11,738 bases of DNA from Baffinella frigidus (lineage: Eukaryota > Cryptophyceae > Cryptomonadales > Baffinellaceae): the NCBI GenBank assembly GCA_026770585.1, contig MU646500.1, forward strand, positions 153,060 through 164,797. The letters run 5' to 3'. Position 1 is the first letter of the stretch; every line of letters starts with the position of its first letter. The notes beneath the pieces are model-generated. The model saw nothing but the letters and a program-made list of their open reading frames with translations, did not search any database and had not been told where the DNA came from. Position numbers and translations under genes: made by a program. Shown in pieces: positions 9,401 through 11,738 of this stretch.

Positions 9401-11738
9401 TCTAGGGTCTAGGGCTCAGGGTTCAGGGTTCAGGGTGCCCGGCCGTTTGGCATGCGGGGTATCACCATCAAGGACCGCCGTTGTGTTGATACACGTTCAC
9501 ACCACAACGGGTATCAATCAACGAACAAGGCTTCGAGGTTTCGGGTGAGGGGTGTGGGGGTTAGGGTGTAGGGTTGACGTGTGCTTGCCTGGGCGTTTTG
9601 AGAGGGGGGTGTCGCCATCGAGGACCTTCGAACCCTCAACTCTGAATAGTGAATGCTACTCCCTAGACACTAAATCCTTTAGAGTTTAACCCTCAACCTG
9701 GGCGTTTGGAGTGGGGGGTGTCGCCATCCAGGACGGCAGCTGTCTCCGCAGAGAACCTAATTTGGGGTCTAGGGTTTAGGGTTTGGGGTTGAGGGTTTAT
9801 GGTGTGGGGTTTAGGGTGTAGGGTTTAAGGTCTAGGGTTTGGGGTTTGAGGGTTTGAGGAGAGAACCAGGGGGACATGAGCTTGCGCAGGGCGCGGAGCT
9901 GGTCTTGCGCGAGCGCCTTGGTAGGGTAGAGGTACAGAGCGCGCGCGTGTGTCGTCGAATCCCGCCCCGCGCCCAGAGGGTCGACCAGTGCCTGAAGCAC
10001 ACCAAGTGATTCAGTAAGTTGACCACTTTCCCTTAGGGTGAGGTTTTTAAACACGAAGAAGAAGAAGAAGAAGAAGAAGAAGAATGAGGTGGGGGCGGAT
10101 CGTGCCTGGAGCACAGGAATGTTGAAGCAGAGCGATTTCCCGGAAGCCGTGGCGGTAGTGACGATGGTGTTTTTCCCGCTGAGTGCCGCATCGATCGCCT
10201 GAGCCTGGTTTGGGGTTTGGAGTTGAGGGCTTCTTCGGTTCGGAGTAATACAGGGCTCTCTCACAAAGCCGTGACTGGTACCGTGGTAGAGCGTTTGCGG
10301 TAATTTTTGTCCGTTTTGAACGTGCGGTTTTCTGGTTTTCCGATTTTCATTTATACCAGAAGTGTCAATTAATTTGTTTTTACAACCTTCACAACATTTA
10401 AAAAAACCGGAAAACCGGAAAACCACACGTCAAAAACGGTCAACAATTACCACAAGCGCTCTACGCGGGCTTTTTTGGATGACCTGGTGGGAGTAGAGGG
10501 CCTCTGGCGAGATTCCCGCGAACACCCGTAGCATGTCTTGCACCTGCCGCCCAGAGTTCATCCTTCATTCAGAGGCTATGTCCTGCTCAGCAATAGCCTC
10601 GCTGGAGAAGCATATGTCTCGTCCGTGTTCAAACTTGCAGAGGTGTCTCTGTGTGGTGCGAGCTTGTGGTGGAGAGGGTGGAGGAGGGTGACCTTATCAT
10701 GGAGGGGGTGTACAAGGGCGGCCGTCTTGCACGTGCGAGAAGGCACGTCGTGCACGTGCGCGAAGCACCCGGCGTTGTGCGGGTGTAGCCCCCTGCCGGT
10801 TGAGGGTTTCGGGTTTAGGGTTTAGGGTTTAGGGTCTGGTGTTTGGGGTTTGGGATTTGGGGTTTGGGGTTTAGGGTTTAGGGTTTAGGGTTTAGGGTTT
10901 AGGGTTTAGGGTTTAGGGTCAAGGGTTTAAGGTTAGGGGTCAGGGCACAGGGTCTAGGGTTTATGTCTGGATATGTTCAAATAAGGGACTGACTTGATGT
11001 GATCGAGGAAGACATCAACATCTCTGGGGAACTCCGCGCGCGGTGAACACTGCAGATGCCCAAAAACATCTACTTGTCTTCGGGCAGGTTGACTTTCAGG
11101 CCTTTTCCACCTACCACCAAACACTGAACACTAAACACAGAGCACTAAGGTAGGGTTTCGGTGTTCGAACTTGATGTGGTCGAGGAAGGCATCCACGTCT
11201 CCGGGGAACTCCGCGCGCGATGAGCACTGCAGATGCCCGGGAACTGACCAAGAATCTTCTCTCACCCGCGCCCTCTCCAGAACCTGAACGGGGGGGTTGC
11301 ACTCAGGTTGAGATTAGGTTATTGACCCCGGGAGGAGCACTGGAGACGCGCACGAAGCGATGTCGCTTCCTCTGTTGCTCGCCCCCTGTCCAGTACCTGC
11401 ATATCTTTTGCGGTTCATGCGTTTGTGGTTACCCAGGGGTATGGGGTGGGTGGGGTGAGGTGCGAGGAGCACTGCCGATGCCCGGGAACTGACCAAGCAC
11501 TGAGCAGGCAACAGTCGCGGTATGGACGCTGCACACCGAACCCTAACCCCTAACCCCTAATTCTTAAACCCTGCACCTTACACCCTAAACCCCAATGCCG
11601 AAACCCTAAACCTCAAACCCTACACCCTGAACCTTAAACCCCAAACACTAAACCCGAAACCTCATCAGAGAGGATGTCAGCGAGCGGCACAGGCGGAACA
11701 CCTTCCAAATCAAACCCCGCATGCCACGCCCCCCCCCC
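191..11738 (-). CDS. HRQ1: HRQ1/MrfA-family SF2 DNA helicase gene, 22 exons, partial at both ends
   Basis: Family knowledge: HRQ1 (RecQ4-like in fungi and plants, MrfA/YprA in bacteria) is an ATP-dependent 3'-5' DNA helicase linked to crosslink repair and genome or telomere stability, acting in the nucleus of eukaryotes. Seen here: 22 exons join without a frame break into about 925 residues, numbered from the right edge. Q-like LYSHQ is at 94-98, Walker A ATASGKS at 116-122, PTKALAQDQ at 154-162, DGDTP at 180-184, TNPDMLH at 200-206, DEAH at 229-232, CSAT at 265-268, DGSP at 293-296, WNPP at 305-308, RTIAFC at 536-541, ATNALELG at 599-606, QQAGRAGRR at 629-637, DSPIDQYF at 649-656 and YEGATYM at 823-829. 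An insert of about 195 residues separates WNPP from motif IV. The Cys-rich C-terminal end and any N-terminal extension lie outside the window. Exon borders were set by codon phase and family alignment from memory, without transcript data. Confidence 0.85.
409..456 (+). repeat. (CT)n microsatellite
   Basis: A CT repeat on the plus strand is GA on the coding strand, placed 24-70 nt upstream of the exon 22 acceptor, where a pyrimidine tract would be expected. Confidence 0.9.
478..521 (-). pseudogene. Truncated copy of exon 22, 5' part
   Basis: The segment starting GTGGTGGACAAAACAACG repeats the start of exon 22 (GTGGTGGACAAGACAACG) and keeps the acceptor ACACAG. The homology ends after about 30 nt. 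It is upstream of the intact exon. Confidence 0.75.
530..650 (+). repeat. Telomere-like repeat, mixed variants
   Basis: GGGGTTTAGGG units change into TTGAGGG units repeated four times at about 624-648, in intron 21. Confidence 0.85.
653..731 (-). CDS. HRQ1: HRQ1 exon 21
   Basis: The exon contains [20 protein letters not shown] and then TDYYTS, matching 'YLV--LD---R-A-V---DYYT' directly after the YEGA block. Acceptor AAGCAG|GTTC, donor TCG|GTTCAA, phase fits both neighbours. It is too short to stand out as an open frame and was found by looking for the missing family segment. Confidence 0.83.
762..1003 (+). repeat. Telomere-like repeat, perfect TTTAGGG core
   Basis: A degenerate tract contains about six perfect TTTAGGG units at 937-981. 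It fills almost the whole of intron 20. Confidence 0.92.
1007..1107 (-). CDS. HRQ1: HRQ1 exon 20, YEGA block
   Basis: The exon contains [20 protein letters not shown] and YMNNGR. 'LEEVE---AF--IYEGA-Y---G-TYLV' is a C-terminal signature of the family. Acceptor ACCCAG|GTGG, donor CGCAC|GTCTCA, two bases into Thr834. Confidence 0.9.
1246..1303 (-). pseudogene. Truncated copy of exon 19, 3' part with donor
   Basis: The copy encodes [17 protein letters not shown] and ends ATCCAG|GTGCCT. It is nearly identical to the 3' half of exon 19 but lacks the 5' half and the acceptor. It lies downstream of the intact exon in intron 19. Confidence 0.8.
1306..1425 (+). repeat. Telomere-like repeat, TTTCGGG and TCTAGGG variants
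   Basis: Three TTTCGGG units near 1310-1330 are followed by degenerate GGTCTAGGG units, in intron 19. Confidence 0.85.
1451..1579 (-). CDS. HRQ1: HRQ1 exon 19
   Basis: 43 codons ending [17 protein letters not shown], matching the family's 'P---VSIR-ID---Y-V' strand. The acceptor TCGGCAG|AACG is preceded by a clear pyrimidine tract (TTTTTTCTCTC), the best in the gene. Donor ATCCAG|GTTCCT. Confidence 0.8.
1580..1888 (-). other. Intron 18
   Basis: 309 nt. It contains the pyrimidine tract before exon 19, a few CCCTGAAC-type telomere-like units near 1665-1690, and a short tandem repeat at its 5' end. No further exon copy was seen. Confidence 0.6.
1839..1889 (-). repeat. Three-unit tandem repeat containing the exon 18 donor
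   Basis: AGTCAGGGGCTGT is repeated three times (near 1841, 1859 and 1874). On the coding strand this duplicates CAGGCACAGCCCC, so the GC donor of exon 18 exists twice, 35 nt apart. Confidence 0.7.
1889..1962 (-). CDS. HRQ1: HRQ1 exon 18
   Basis: The exon encodes [20 protein letters not shown] followed by RLVQ, consistent with the helical segment before the beta-rich C-terminal part. Acceptor CAGCAG|GAGC. The in-frame donor is CAG|GCACAG, a second GC donor. The donor sequence is embedded in a short tandem repeat at 1839-1889. Confidence 0.6.
2049..2092 (-). pseudogene. Truncated copy of exon 18, 5' part
   Basis: The coding strand has CGGCAG|GAGCGTCCTCG and then, after a 9-nt insertion, CAGAACAGCGCGCGATG, matching the start of exon 18. 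The frame then hits a stop. The acceptor is preserved. Confidence 0.75.
2204..2250 (-). pseudogene. Older truncated copy of exon 18, 5' part
   Basis: CGGCAG|GAGCGTCCTTGCAACTC matches the start of exon 18 with more differences than the copy at 2049-2092. The acceptor is kept. The three copies (2250, 2092, 1962) form a series in intron 17. Confidence 0.65.
2371..2433 (-). pseudogene. Truncated copy of exon 17, 3' part
   Basis: Coding strand GGGGGCTGCCGCATGCTCG continues through GGCAGCGGAGGAG to CTACAG|GTGTGC. It matches the 3' portion of exon 17 and keeps a plausible donor, but has no acceptor. Confidence 0.65.
2440..2755 (-). repeat. Telomere-like repeat in reverse orientation, with exon 17 relics inside
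   Basis: The C-rich strand lies on the plus strand here: CCCTGAAC and GCTGAAC units at 2440-2480 and 2625-2755, with the local 7-mer CTGAACG repeated. Most other tracts have the G-rich strand on plus. Confidence 0.85.
2526..2610 (-). pseudogene. Truncated copy of exon 17, 3' part
   Basis: It repeats the exon 17 segment CTCACGCTCGCGAGGAGAGC through GGCACCGCCGCTCTTGCGG|GTGCGC. An internal duplication of the CTCGCGAG/GCGG region is also present. The donor side is retained. Confidence 0.65.
2763..2853 (-). CDS. HRQ1: HRQ1 exon 17 (tentative)
   Basis: 91 nt starting after GCCGCAG| with [20 protein letters not shown] and ending at CTGCGG|GTGCGC. The motif match is weak. Support is the fit of phase with exons 16 and 18 and the presence of truncated copies on both sides. 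Other copies keep alternative donors (for example CTACAG|GTGTGC near 2386), so the true borders may differ. Confidence 0.45.
2921..2985 (-). pseudogene. Truncated copy of exon 17, 5' part
   Basis: GGCGGCAG|ATCTTCTCGAATCC repeats the acceptor and start of exon 17 (GCCGCAG|ATCTTCTCGAACCC). It has a 2-nt difference that shifts frame. It lies upstream of the intact copy. Confidence 0.7.
2990..3090 (+). repeat. Telomere-like repeat, TTTCGGG and TTCAGGG variants
   Basis: GGGTTCAGGG and TTTCGGG units fill part of intron 16 between relics of exons 16 and 17. Confidence 0.85.
3091..3145 (-). pseudogene. Truncated copy of exon 16, 3' part
   Basis: The coding strand reads GAGGAGCCTCGCAGCCCCGA and then GACCGAGAGGTGTCGCT. 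It parallels the exon 16 end (GAGGAGCCACTCAACCCCGA ... GACAGACAG|GTGTCGCT). A shorter fragment of the same end is at 3243-3275. Both lie downstream of the intact exon. Confidence 0.7.
3315..3386 (-). CDS. HRQ1: HRQ1 exon 16, HLLCAA block
   Basis: 24 codons encoding [20 protein letters not shown] and then ADRQ. 'HL-CAA-E-PL' is a family signature. Acceptor AAGCAG|GACC, donor AGACAG|GTGTCG, phase 0 on both sides. Confidence 0.9.
3370..3830 (-). repeat. Tandem units carrying exon 16 5' ends in intron 15
   Basis: Besides intact exon 16 there are three partial copies starting near 3470, 3592 and 3826. Each carries GACCTAGTGGTGCCACATCT or a variant, and two keep an AG acceptor. Intervening sequence is also repeated: GCTAGCAAGC, GGAGCCATGC and TGATTGATGCG recur. 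The block therefore arose by repeated duplication of intron tail plus exon start. Confidence 0.75.
3825..4060 (+). repeat. Telomere-like repeat, longest perfect TTTAGGG run
   Basis: About eight perfect TTTAGGG units at 3862-3920 are flanked by degenerate units. The tract lies in intron 15 and shorter pieces continue to about 4170. Confidence 0.92.
4068..4112 (-). pseudogene. Truncated copy of exon 15, 3' part
   Basis: It is nearly identical to the exon 15 end (CTCTTCACTCTCCCTAGTGA ... CTGAACCAG) but is followed by ATTTCA, so the donor is lost. It lies downstream of the intact exon in intron 15. Confidence 0.8.
4203..4251 (-). pseudogene. Truncated copy of exon 15, 3' part
   Basis: GAAAAGCTCTTCACTCTCCC continues to CTCAATCAG, followed by CGTTTT in place of the GTTTGG donor. 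It is a second downstream relic of exon 15. Confidence 0.8.
4368..4487 (-). CDS. HRQ1: HRQ1 exon 15, DSPIDQYF block
   Basis: 40 codons starting [20 protein letters not shown]. This is the signature that follows motif VI in HRQ1/MrfA proteins ('SL-IYVA-DSPLDQYF--NPEKLF'). Acceptor CTTCAG|GAAC, donor AATCAG|GTTTGG. Many partial copies flank it on both sides. Confidence 0.93.
4490..4835 (-). repeat. Array of exon 15 5' ends and a TTTACCACACGTCAG minisatellite
   Basis: At least three partial copies of the exon 15 start, each after an AG (near 4659, 4739 and 4811), encode [23 protein letters not shown] and ERSLSIY. A further short match lies near 4573-4590. Between them the plus-strand 15-mer TTTACCACACGTCAG recurs about eight times (near 4498, 4544, 4566, 4668, 4685, 4748, 4769 and 4819) with small changes. 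Confidence 0.8.
4826..5150 (-). repeat. Diverged duplication in intron 14
   Basis: Plus-strand sequence near 4829 (CAGTGCTGACGGGGTGT, later GCTGCTGATCATT) is echoed near 5048 (GAGTGCCGACGGGTGT, later GCTGCTGACCCA). AACAGCTGCAACTGCTCC near 4973 resembles AGCAGCTCCAACAGCTC near 5118. The repeat period is about 215 bp. No coding content was recognised. Confidence 0.55.
5188..5275 (-). pseudogene. Truncated copy of exon 14, 3' part with donor
   Basis: The copy encodes [20 protein letters not shown] and then VGRAGRRQ, ending GACAG|GTTATG. It duplicates the motif VI end of exon 14 but has QQVGRAGRR in place of QQAGRAGRR and lacks motif V and an acceptor. A tiny further fragment (CGGCCGAAGACAG) is near 5315-5327. 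Both are downstream of exon 14. Confidence 0.85.
5471..5686 (-). CDS. HRQ1: HRQ1 exon 14, motifs V and VI
   Basis: 72 codons, containing [32 protein letters not shown] (motif V) and [12 protein letters not shown] (motif VI, arginine fingers). Acceptor GGGCAG|GTGG, donor CGACAG|GTCCCT. It is the most strongly conserved exon. The run of seven G in the coding strand stays in frame (Arg-Gly-Gly). Confidence 0.95.
5717..5772 (+). repeat. (CTT)n microsatellite
   Basis: Plus strand CTT repeats, GAA on the coding strand, lie 30-85 nt upstream of the exon 14 acceptor. Translated through, they give the poly-Phe or poly-Lys runs of spurious reading frames. Confidence 0.9.
5889..5938 (-). pseudogene. 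Truncated copy of exon 13, 3' part with new acceptor
   Basis: TACTGTCAAGAGGCACTCCA matches exon 13 from YCQEAL on and ends CTT|GTCAGC. It is preceded by a pyrimidine-rich stretch and GCTGCAG, which could act as an acceptor. It lies downstream of exon 13. Confidence 0.7.
6069..6103 (-). pseudogene. Truncated copy of exon 13, 3' end
   Basis: GCGCTCCAGGCTTCGGGACA continues to CACCTT|GTCTGC, the same end and donor as exon 13. A shorter fragment (CACCACCTT|GTCATC) lies at 6207-6220. Both are in intron 13. Confidence 0.7.
6258..6324 (-). CDS. HRQ1: HRQ1 exon 13
   Basis: The exon encodes [20 protein letters not shown] followed by HL and completes the '(R)K--EL' helix after motif IV. Acceptor CGACAG|GAAG, donor CTT|GTCTGC. 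Three copies of its 3' portion lie downstream in intron 13. Confidence 0.87.
6395..6520 (+). repeat. Mixed GAA/CAA trinucleotide tract
   Basis: This is a purine-rich plus-strand tract of GAAGAC, GAAGAA and CAACAA units. It is pyrimidine-rich (TTC/TTG) on the coding strand and sits 70-195 nt before the exon 13 acceptor within intron 12. No coding motif was seen. Confidence 0.85.
6595..6632 (-). pseudogene. Truncated copy of exon 12, 3' part with donor
   Basis: The copy encodes [11 protein letters not shown] and ends GCCAG|GTCCTC, duplicating the motif IV end of exon 12. It lies downstream of the intact exon. Confidence 0.8.
6731..6795 (-). CDS. HRQ1: HRQ1 exon 12, motif IV
   Basis: The exon encodes [20 protein letters not shown]. 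'LF-ELV-HG-RTIAFC-TRK' is the family's motif IV. Acceptor GAACAG|GTGG, donor CCCG|GTCCTC, ending two bases into Arg544. Truncated copies flank it at 6881-6929 (acceptor side) and 6595-6632 (donor side). Confidence 0.92.
6881..6929 (-). pseudogene. Truncated copy of exon 12, 5' part with acceptor
   Basis: TCGGCAG|GTGGCGCAGCTGT continues through the codons for [11 protein letters not shown] and then breaks off. The duplicated unit also carries intron sequence (CTGATGAGAC occurs before both copies). It lies upstream of the intact exon. Confidence 0.85.
7082..7144 (-). pseudogene. In-frame 63-nt copy of the end of exon 11
   Basis: The copy encodes [20 protein letters not shown] and then E. It is flanked by CAGCAG| and GAGAG|GTATCT and is phase 0 at both ends, so it could be spliced in as a 21-residue tandem repeat. 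It differs from exon 11 at several positions. Relic or cassette exon cannot be decided from sequence. Confidence 0.7.
7246..7947 (-). CDS. HRQ1: HRQ1 exon 11, DGSP/WNPP block plus large low-complexity insert
   Basis: 702 nt, 234 codons, phase 0 at both ends. It opens [20 protein letters not shown], the conserved inter-domain signature. About 195 residues of low-complexity sequence follow: repeats of [10 protein letters not shown] near 314-334, then Gly/Ala/Lys/Glu-rich sequence and SAGDASAGD repeats. It closes [20 protein letters not shown]. Relatives go from WNPP to motif IV through a short linker, so the insert is an expansion in a probably surface-exposed linker. Acceptor GTCAG|GTGG, donor GAG|GTCCGT. 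It is the only long exon, and the insert carries no intron. Confidence 0.88.
7967..8062 (+). repeat. 16-17 bp minisatellite in intron 10
   Basis: Six units of (A)AGACAGTCACC plus 4-6 variable bases start near 7966, 7982, 7998, 8015, 8031 and 8048. The array ends about 20 nt before the exon 11 acceptor. Confidence 0.9.
8185..8296 (-). CDS. HRQ1: HRQ1 exon 10, motif III
   Basis: The exon contains [20 protein letters not shown] (CSAT is motif III) and ends GIDPAAFE. Acceptor TTGCAG|GCTG, donor GAG|GTCCCA. Two upstream partial copies, at 8408-8458 and 8510-8563, keep their own acceptors. Confidence 0.92.
8310..8505 (+). repeat. Telomere-like repeat in intron 9
   Basis: TTCAGGG, GATTGGG and TTCAGGA units surround a relic of exon 10. 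Similar short tracts lie at 8148-8180 and 8590-8620. Confidence 0.8.
8408..8458 (-). pseudogene. Truncated copy of exon 10, 5' part with acceptor
   Basis: GAAGCAG|GCTCTGCGCAGTG encodes LCAVYGS and then a degraded version of TPLFLAC. It lies upstream of exon 10, and the match ends before the CSAT codons. Confidence 0.8.
8510..8563 (-). pseudogene. Truncated copy of exon 10, 5' part with acceptor
   Basis: ACGCAG|GCTGTGCTGGG encodes [18 protein letters not shown] and then stops matching. The reading frame is intact over the copied part, including CSAT. Confidence 0.85.
8632..8705 (-). CDS. HRQ1: HRQ1 exon 9, DEAH box (motif II)
   Basis: The exon contains [20 protein letters not shown] and RRLR. 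IDEAH carries the Mg-ATP-binding Asp/Glu, and 'Y-G-FG-HVA---RRLRR' is family-typical. Acceptor CTGCAG|GTG, donor CGCAG|GTTCTA, ending two bases into Arg251. Confidence 0.93.
8722..9030 (+). repeat. Telomere-like repeat in intron 8
   Basis: GGGGTGTGGGG, then TTAGGG units near 8765-8790, then GGTCAGGGC and TTTCGG/TCTCGG units at 8950-9020. The exon 9 relic sits in the middle. Confidence 0.82.
8806..8851 (-). pseudogene. Truncated copy of exon 9 (DEAH) with acceptor
   Basis: CTGCAG|GTGATCGAAGAGG encodes VIEEEHMFV and then shifts frame by small insertions before GGGGCATTCGGGGCGCA. DEAH has decayed to EEEH, so this copy could not encode an active motif II. It lies upstream of exon 9. Confidence 0.85.
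9049..9158 (-). CDS. HRQ1: HRQ1 exon 8, TNPDMLH block
   Basis: The exon runs from [16 protein letters not shown] to LLSSLKFV. 'TNPDMLH-SILP' followed by 'LK-VV' is diagnostic for the family just before the DEAH box. Acceptor GCGCAG|GGA, donor GTG|GTCTGC, phases consistent. Two degenerate 5' copies precede it in intron 7. Confidence 0.92.
9220..9354 (-). pseudogene. Two degenerate copies of the exon 8 5' part
   Basis: The copy at about 9285-9354 covers the region of [20 protein letters not shown] in decayed form, and its acceptor reads CTG instead of CAG. The copy at about 9220-9257 covers [10 protein letters not shown]. Both are upstream of exon 8 in intron 7. Confidence 0.75.
9355..9440 (+). 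repeat. Telomere-like repeat, TTTCGGG then TTCAGGG
   Basis: Sharply bounded blocks of TTTCGGG, TCTAGGG and TTCAGGG follow one another in intron 7. Confidence 0.88.
9441..9490 (-). pseudogene. Truncated copy of exon 7, 3' part
   Basis: The copy encodes [13 protein letters not shown], ending CCGG|GCACCC. No acceptor was seen. It lies downstream of exon 7. Confidence 0.75.
9594..9635 (-). pseudogene. Truncated copy of exon 7, 3' part
   Basis: The copy encodes [12 protein letters not shown] and ends CCCAG|GCAAGC, a standard-looking GC donor. GAAG before GTCCTCGAT could act as an acceptor. Confidence 0.75.
9640..9697 (-). repeat. Telomere-like repeat in reverse orientation
   Basis: Plus strand is CCCTCAAC/CCCTAGAC/TTTAACCCTCAACC, opposite to the tracts on either side of it in intron 7 and intron 6. 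Confidence 0.75.
9698..9756 (-). CDS. HRQ1: HRQ1 exon 7, DGDT block
   Basis: The exon encodes [24 protein letters not shown] is the conserved motif Ib-region signature of HRQ1/MrfA helicases. Acceptor AATTAG|GTTC, donor CCCAG|GTTGAG, phases matching exons 6 and 8. Two truncated copies of the 3' part follow downstream at 9594-9635 and 9441-9490. Confidence 0.82.
9760..9862 (+). repeat. Telomere-like repeat in intron 6
   Basis: TCTAGGGTTTAGGGTTTGGGG-type units occupy essentially the whole intron between exons 6 and 7. Confidence 0.9.
9876..9991 (-). CDS. HRQ1: HRQ1 exon 6, motif Ia
   Basis: The exon contains [20 protein letters not shown], the motif Ia block of the family. It starts after CTTCAG| and ends at CAT|GTCCCC, two bases into Met170. 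The bases flanking intron 5 are nearly repeated at its two ends (CTCCAGGCAC and CTTCAGGCAC). Confidence 0.88.
10056..10083 (+). repeat. (GAA)n microsatellite
   Basis: Nine GAA units on the plus strand (TTC on the coding strand) lie just downstream of the exon 5 GC donor, in intron 5. Confidence 0.9.
10106..10204 (-). CDS. HRQ1: HRQ1 exon 5, Walker A
   Basis: Thirty-three residues from AQAIDAAL to CFNIPVLQ, containing ATASGKS (helicase motif I, phosphate-binding Lys121). Acceptor ACCAG|GCT. The only donor that keeps frame with exon 6 is CAG|GCACGA, a GC donor. No GT is available nearby. Confidence 0.9.
10286..10464. mobile_element. Foldback (MITE-like) element in intron 4
   Basis: Two 62-bp inverted arms, 10286-10347 and 10403-10464, match at about 53 of 62 positions without gaps and enclose a 55-bp AT-rich centre. 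The outer end of each arm begins GTAGAGCG. The element is AT-richer than the rest of the window. No coding capacity and no clear target-site duplication were seen, so its class is open. Confidence 0.75.
10484..10543 (-). CDS. HRQ1: HRQ1 exon 4, Q-like motif
   Basis: Twenty residues, [25 protein letters not shown] is the adenine-binding Q-like motif of the HRQ1/MrfA family ('LY-HQ'). Acceptor GGCAG|GTG, donor CACCAG|GTCATC, phase 0 at both ends. The donor lies about 20 nt from a large foldback element in the next intron. Confidence 0.85.
10544..10692 (-). other. Intron 3
   Basis: 149 nt of unique-looking sequence with no telomere-like repeat, exon copy or other feature recognised. It is one of the few plain introns of the gene. 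Confidence 0.6.
10693..10792 (-). CDS. HRQ1: HRQ1 exon 3
   Basis: The exon encodes a segment beginning [17 protein letters not shown] and ending VHPLHDK. It aligns with the family's 'GQ-IVH---IP-R-A' and 'PL' segment that precedes the helicase core. Acceptor CGGCAG|, donor AAG|GTCACC, phase consistent on both sides. The match is weaker than in the core exons but is in the expected place. Confidence 0.7.
10801..10962 (+). repeat. Telomere-like repeat in intron 2
   Basis: It contains about seven perfect TTTAGGG units at 10868-10918, with TTTGGGG units before and degenerate units after. Confidence 0.92.
10994..11049 (-). CDS. HRQ1: HRQ1 exon 2, copy a (alternative 56-nt twin)
   Basis: This is the same length as the copy at 11171-11226, with 7 base differences: 4 silent and 3 changing a residue (S/P, G/R, A/V). 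It encodes [19 protein letters not shown]. It has its own CTGCAG| acceptor and the donor |GTCAGT, the most standard-looking donor in the gene. It may be a mutually exclusive alternative or the true constitutive exon. Confidence 0.5.
11171..11226 (-). CDS. HRQ1: HRQ1 exon 2, copy b (56 nt)
   Basis: The exon encodes [19 protein letters not shown], flanked by CTGCAG| and |GTTCGA. FLDHIK fits the 'HL/HI' helix that precedes the first conserved strand in HRQ1/MrfA proteins. It ends two bases into a codon, matching exon 3. A second complete 56-nt copy lies downstream at 10994-11049. Both cannot be spliced together without shifting the frame. Confidence 0.55.
11226..11490 (-). repeat. Intron 1 with two relics of the exon 2 acceptor region
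   Basis: Coding-strand AG|TGCTCCTCG near 11470 and AG|TGCTCCTCC near 11340 repeat the start of exon 2 (AG|TGCTCATCG) and then diverge. GCCCGGGAACTGACCAAG occurs on the plus strand near both 11235 and 11478, showing that intron sequence was copied with them. Confidence 0.65.
11538..11660 (-). repeat. Telomere-like repeat in reverse orientation, intron 1
   Basis: Plus strand is CCCTAACCCCTAA and CCCTAAACC units with many substitutions. A similar short C-rich tract (ACACTGAACACTAAACAC) lies at 11118-11140. Confidence 0.9.
11661..11738 (-). CDS. HRQ1: HRQ1 exon 1 of window (partial, tentative)
   Basis: An open stretch reads [20 protein letters not shown] and ends in phase 0 at GAG|GTTTCG. No acceptor is visible, so the exon either starts beyond the window or is not real. 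The first ten bases of the coding strand are all G, which would give an odd Gly run. It is supported only by phase agreement with the next exon and by the abrupt change from telomere-like repeat to complex sequence. Confidence 0.35.

Noticed and set aside
9470-9530. Small hairpin CCGTTGTG ... CACAACGG
   Set aside because: The stem is short, has no terminator or element context, and can be explained by chance next to an exon 7 relic.
9797-10426. Single 209-residue minus-strand protein joining exons 5 and 6
   Set aside because: The open frame runs through the foldback element, the GAA tract and telomere-like sequence. Only the exon 5 and 6 parts are conserved, and splicing is needed to join LYSHQ to the Walker A block.
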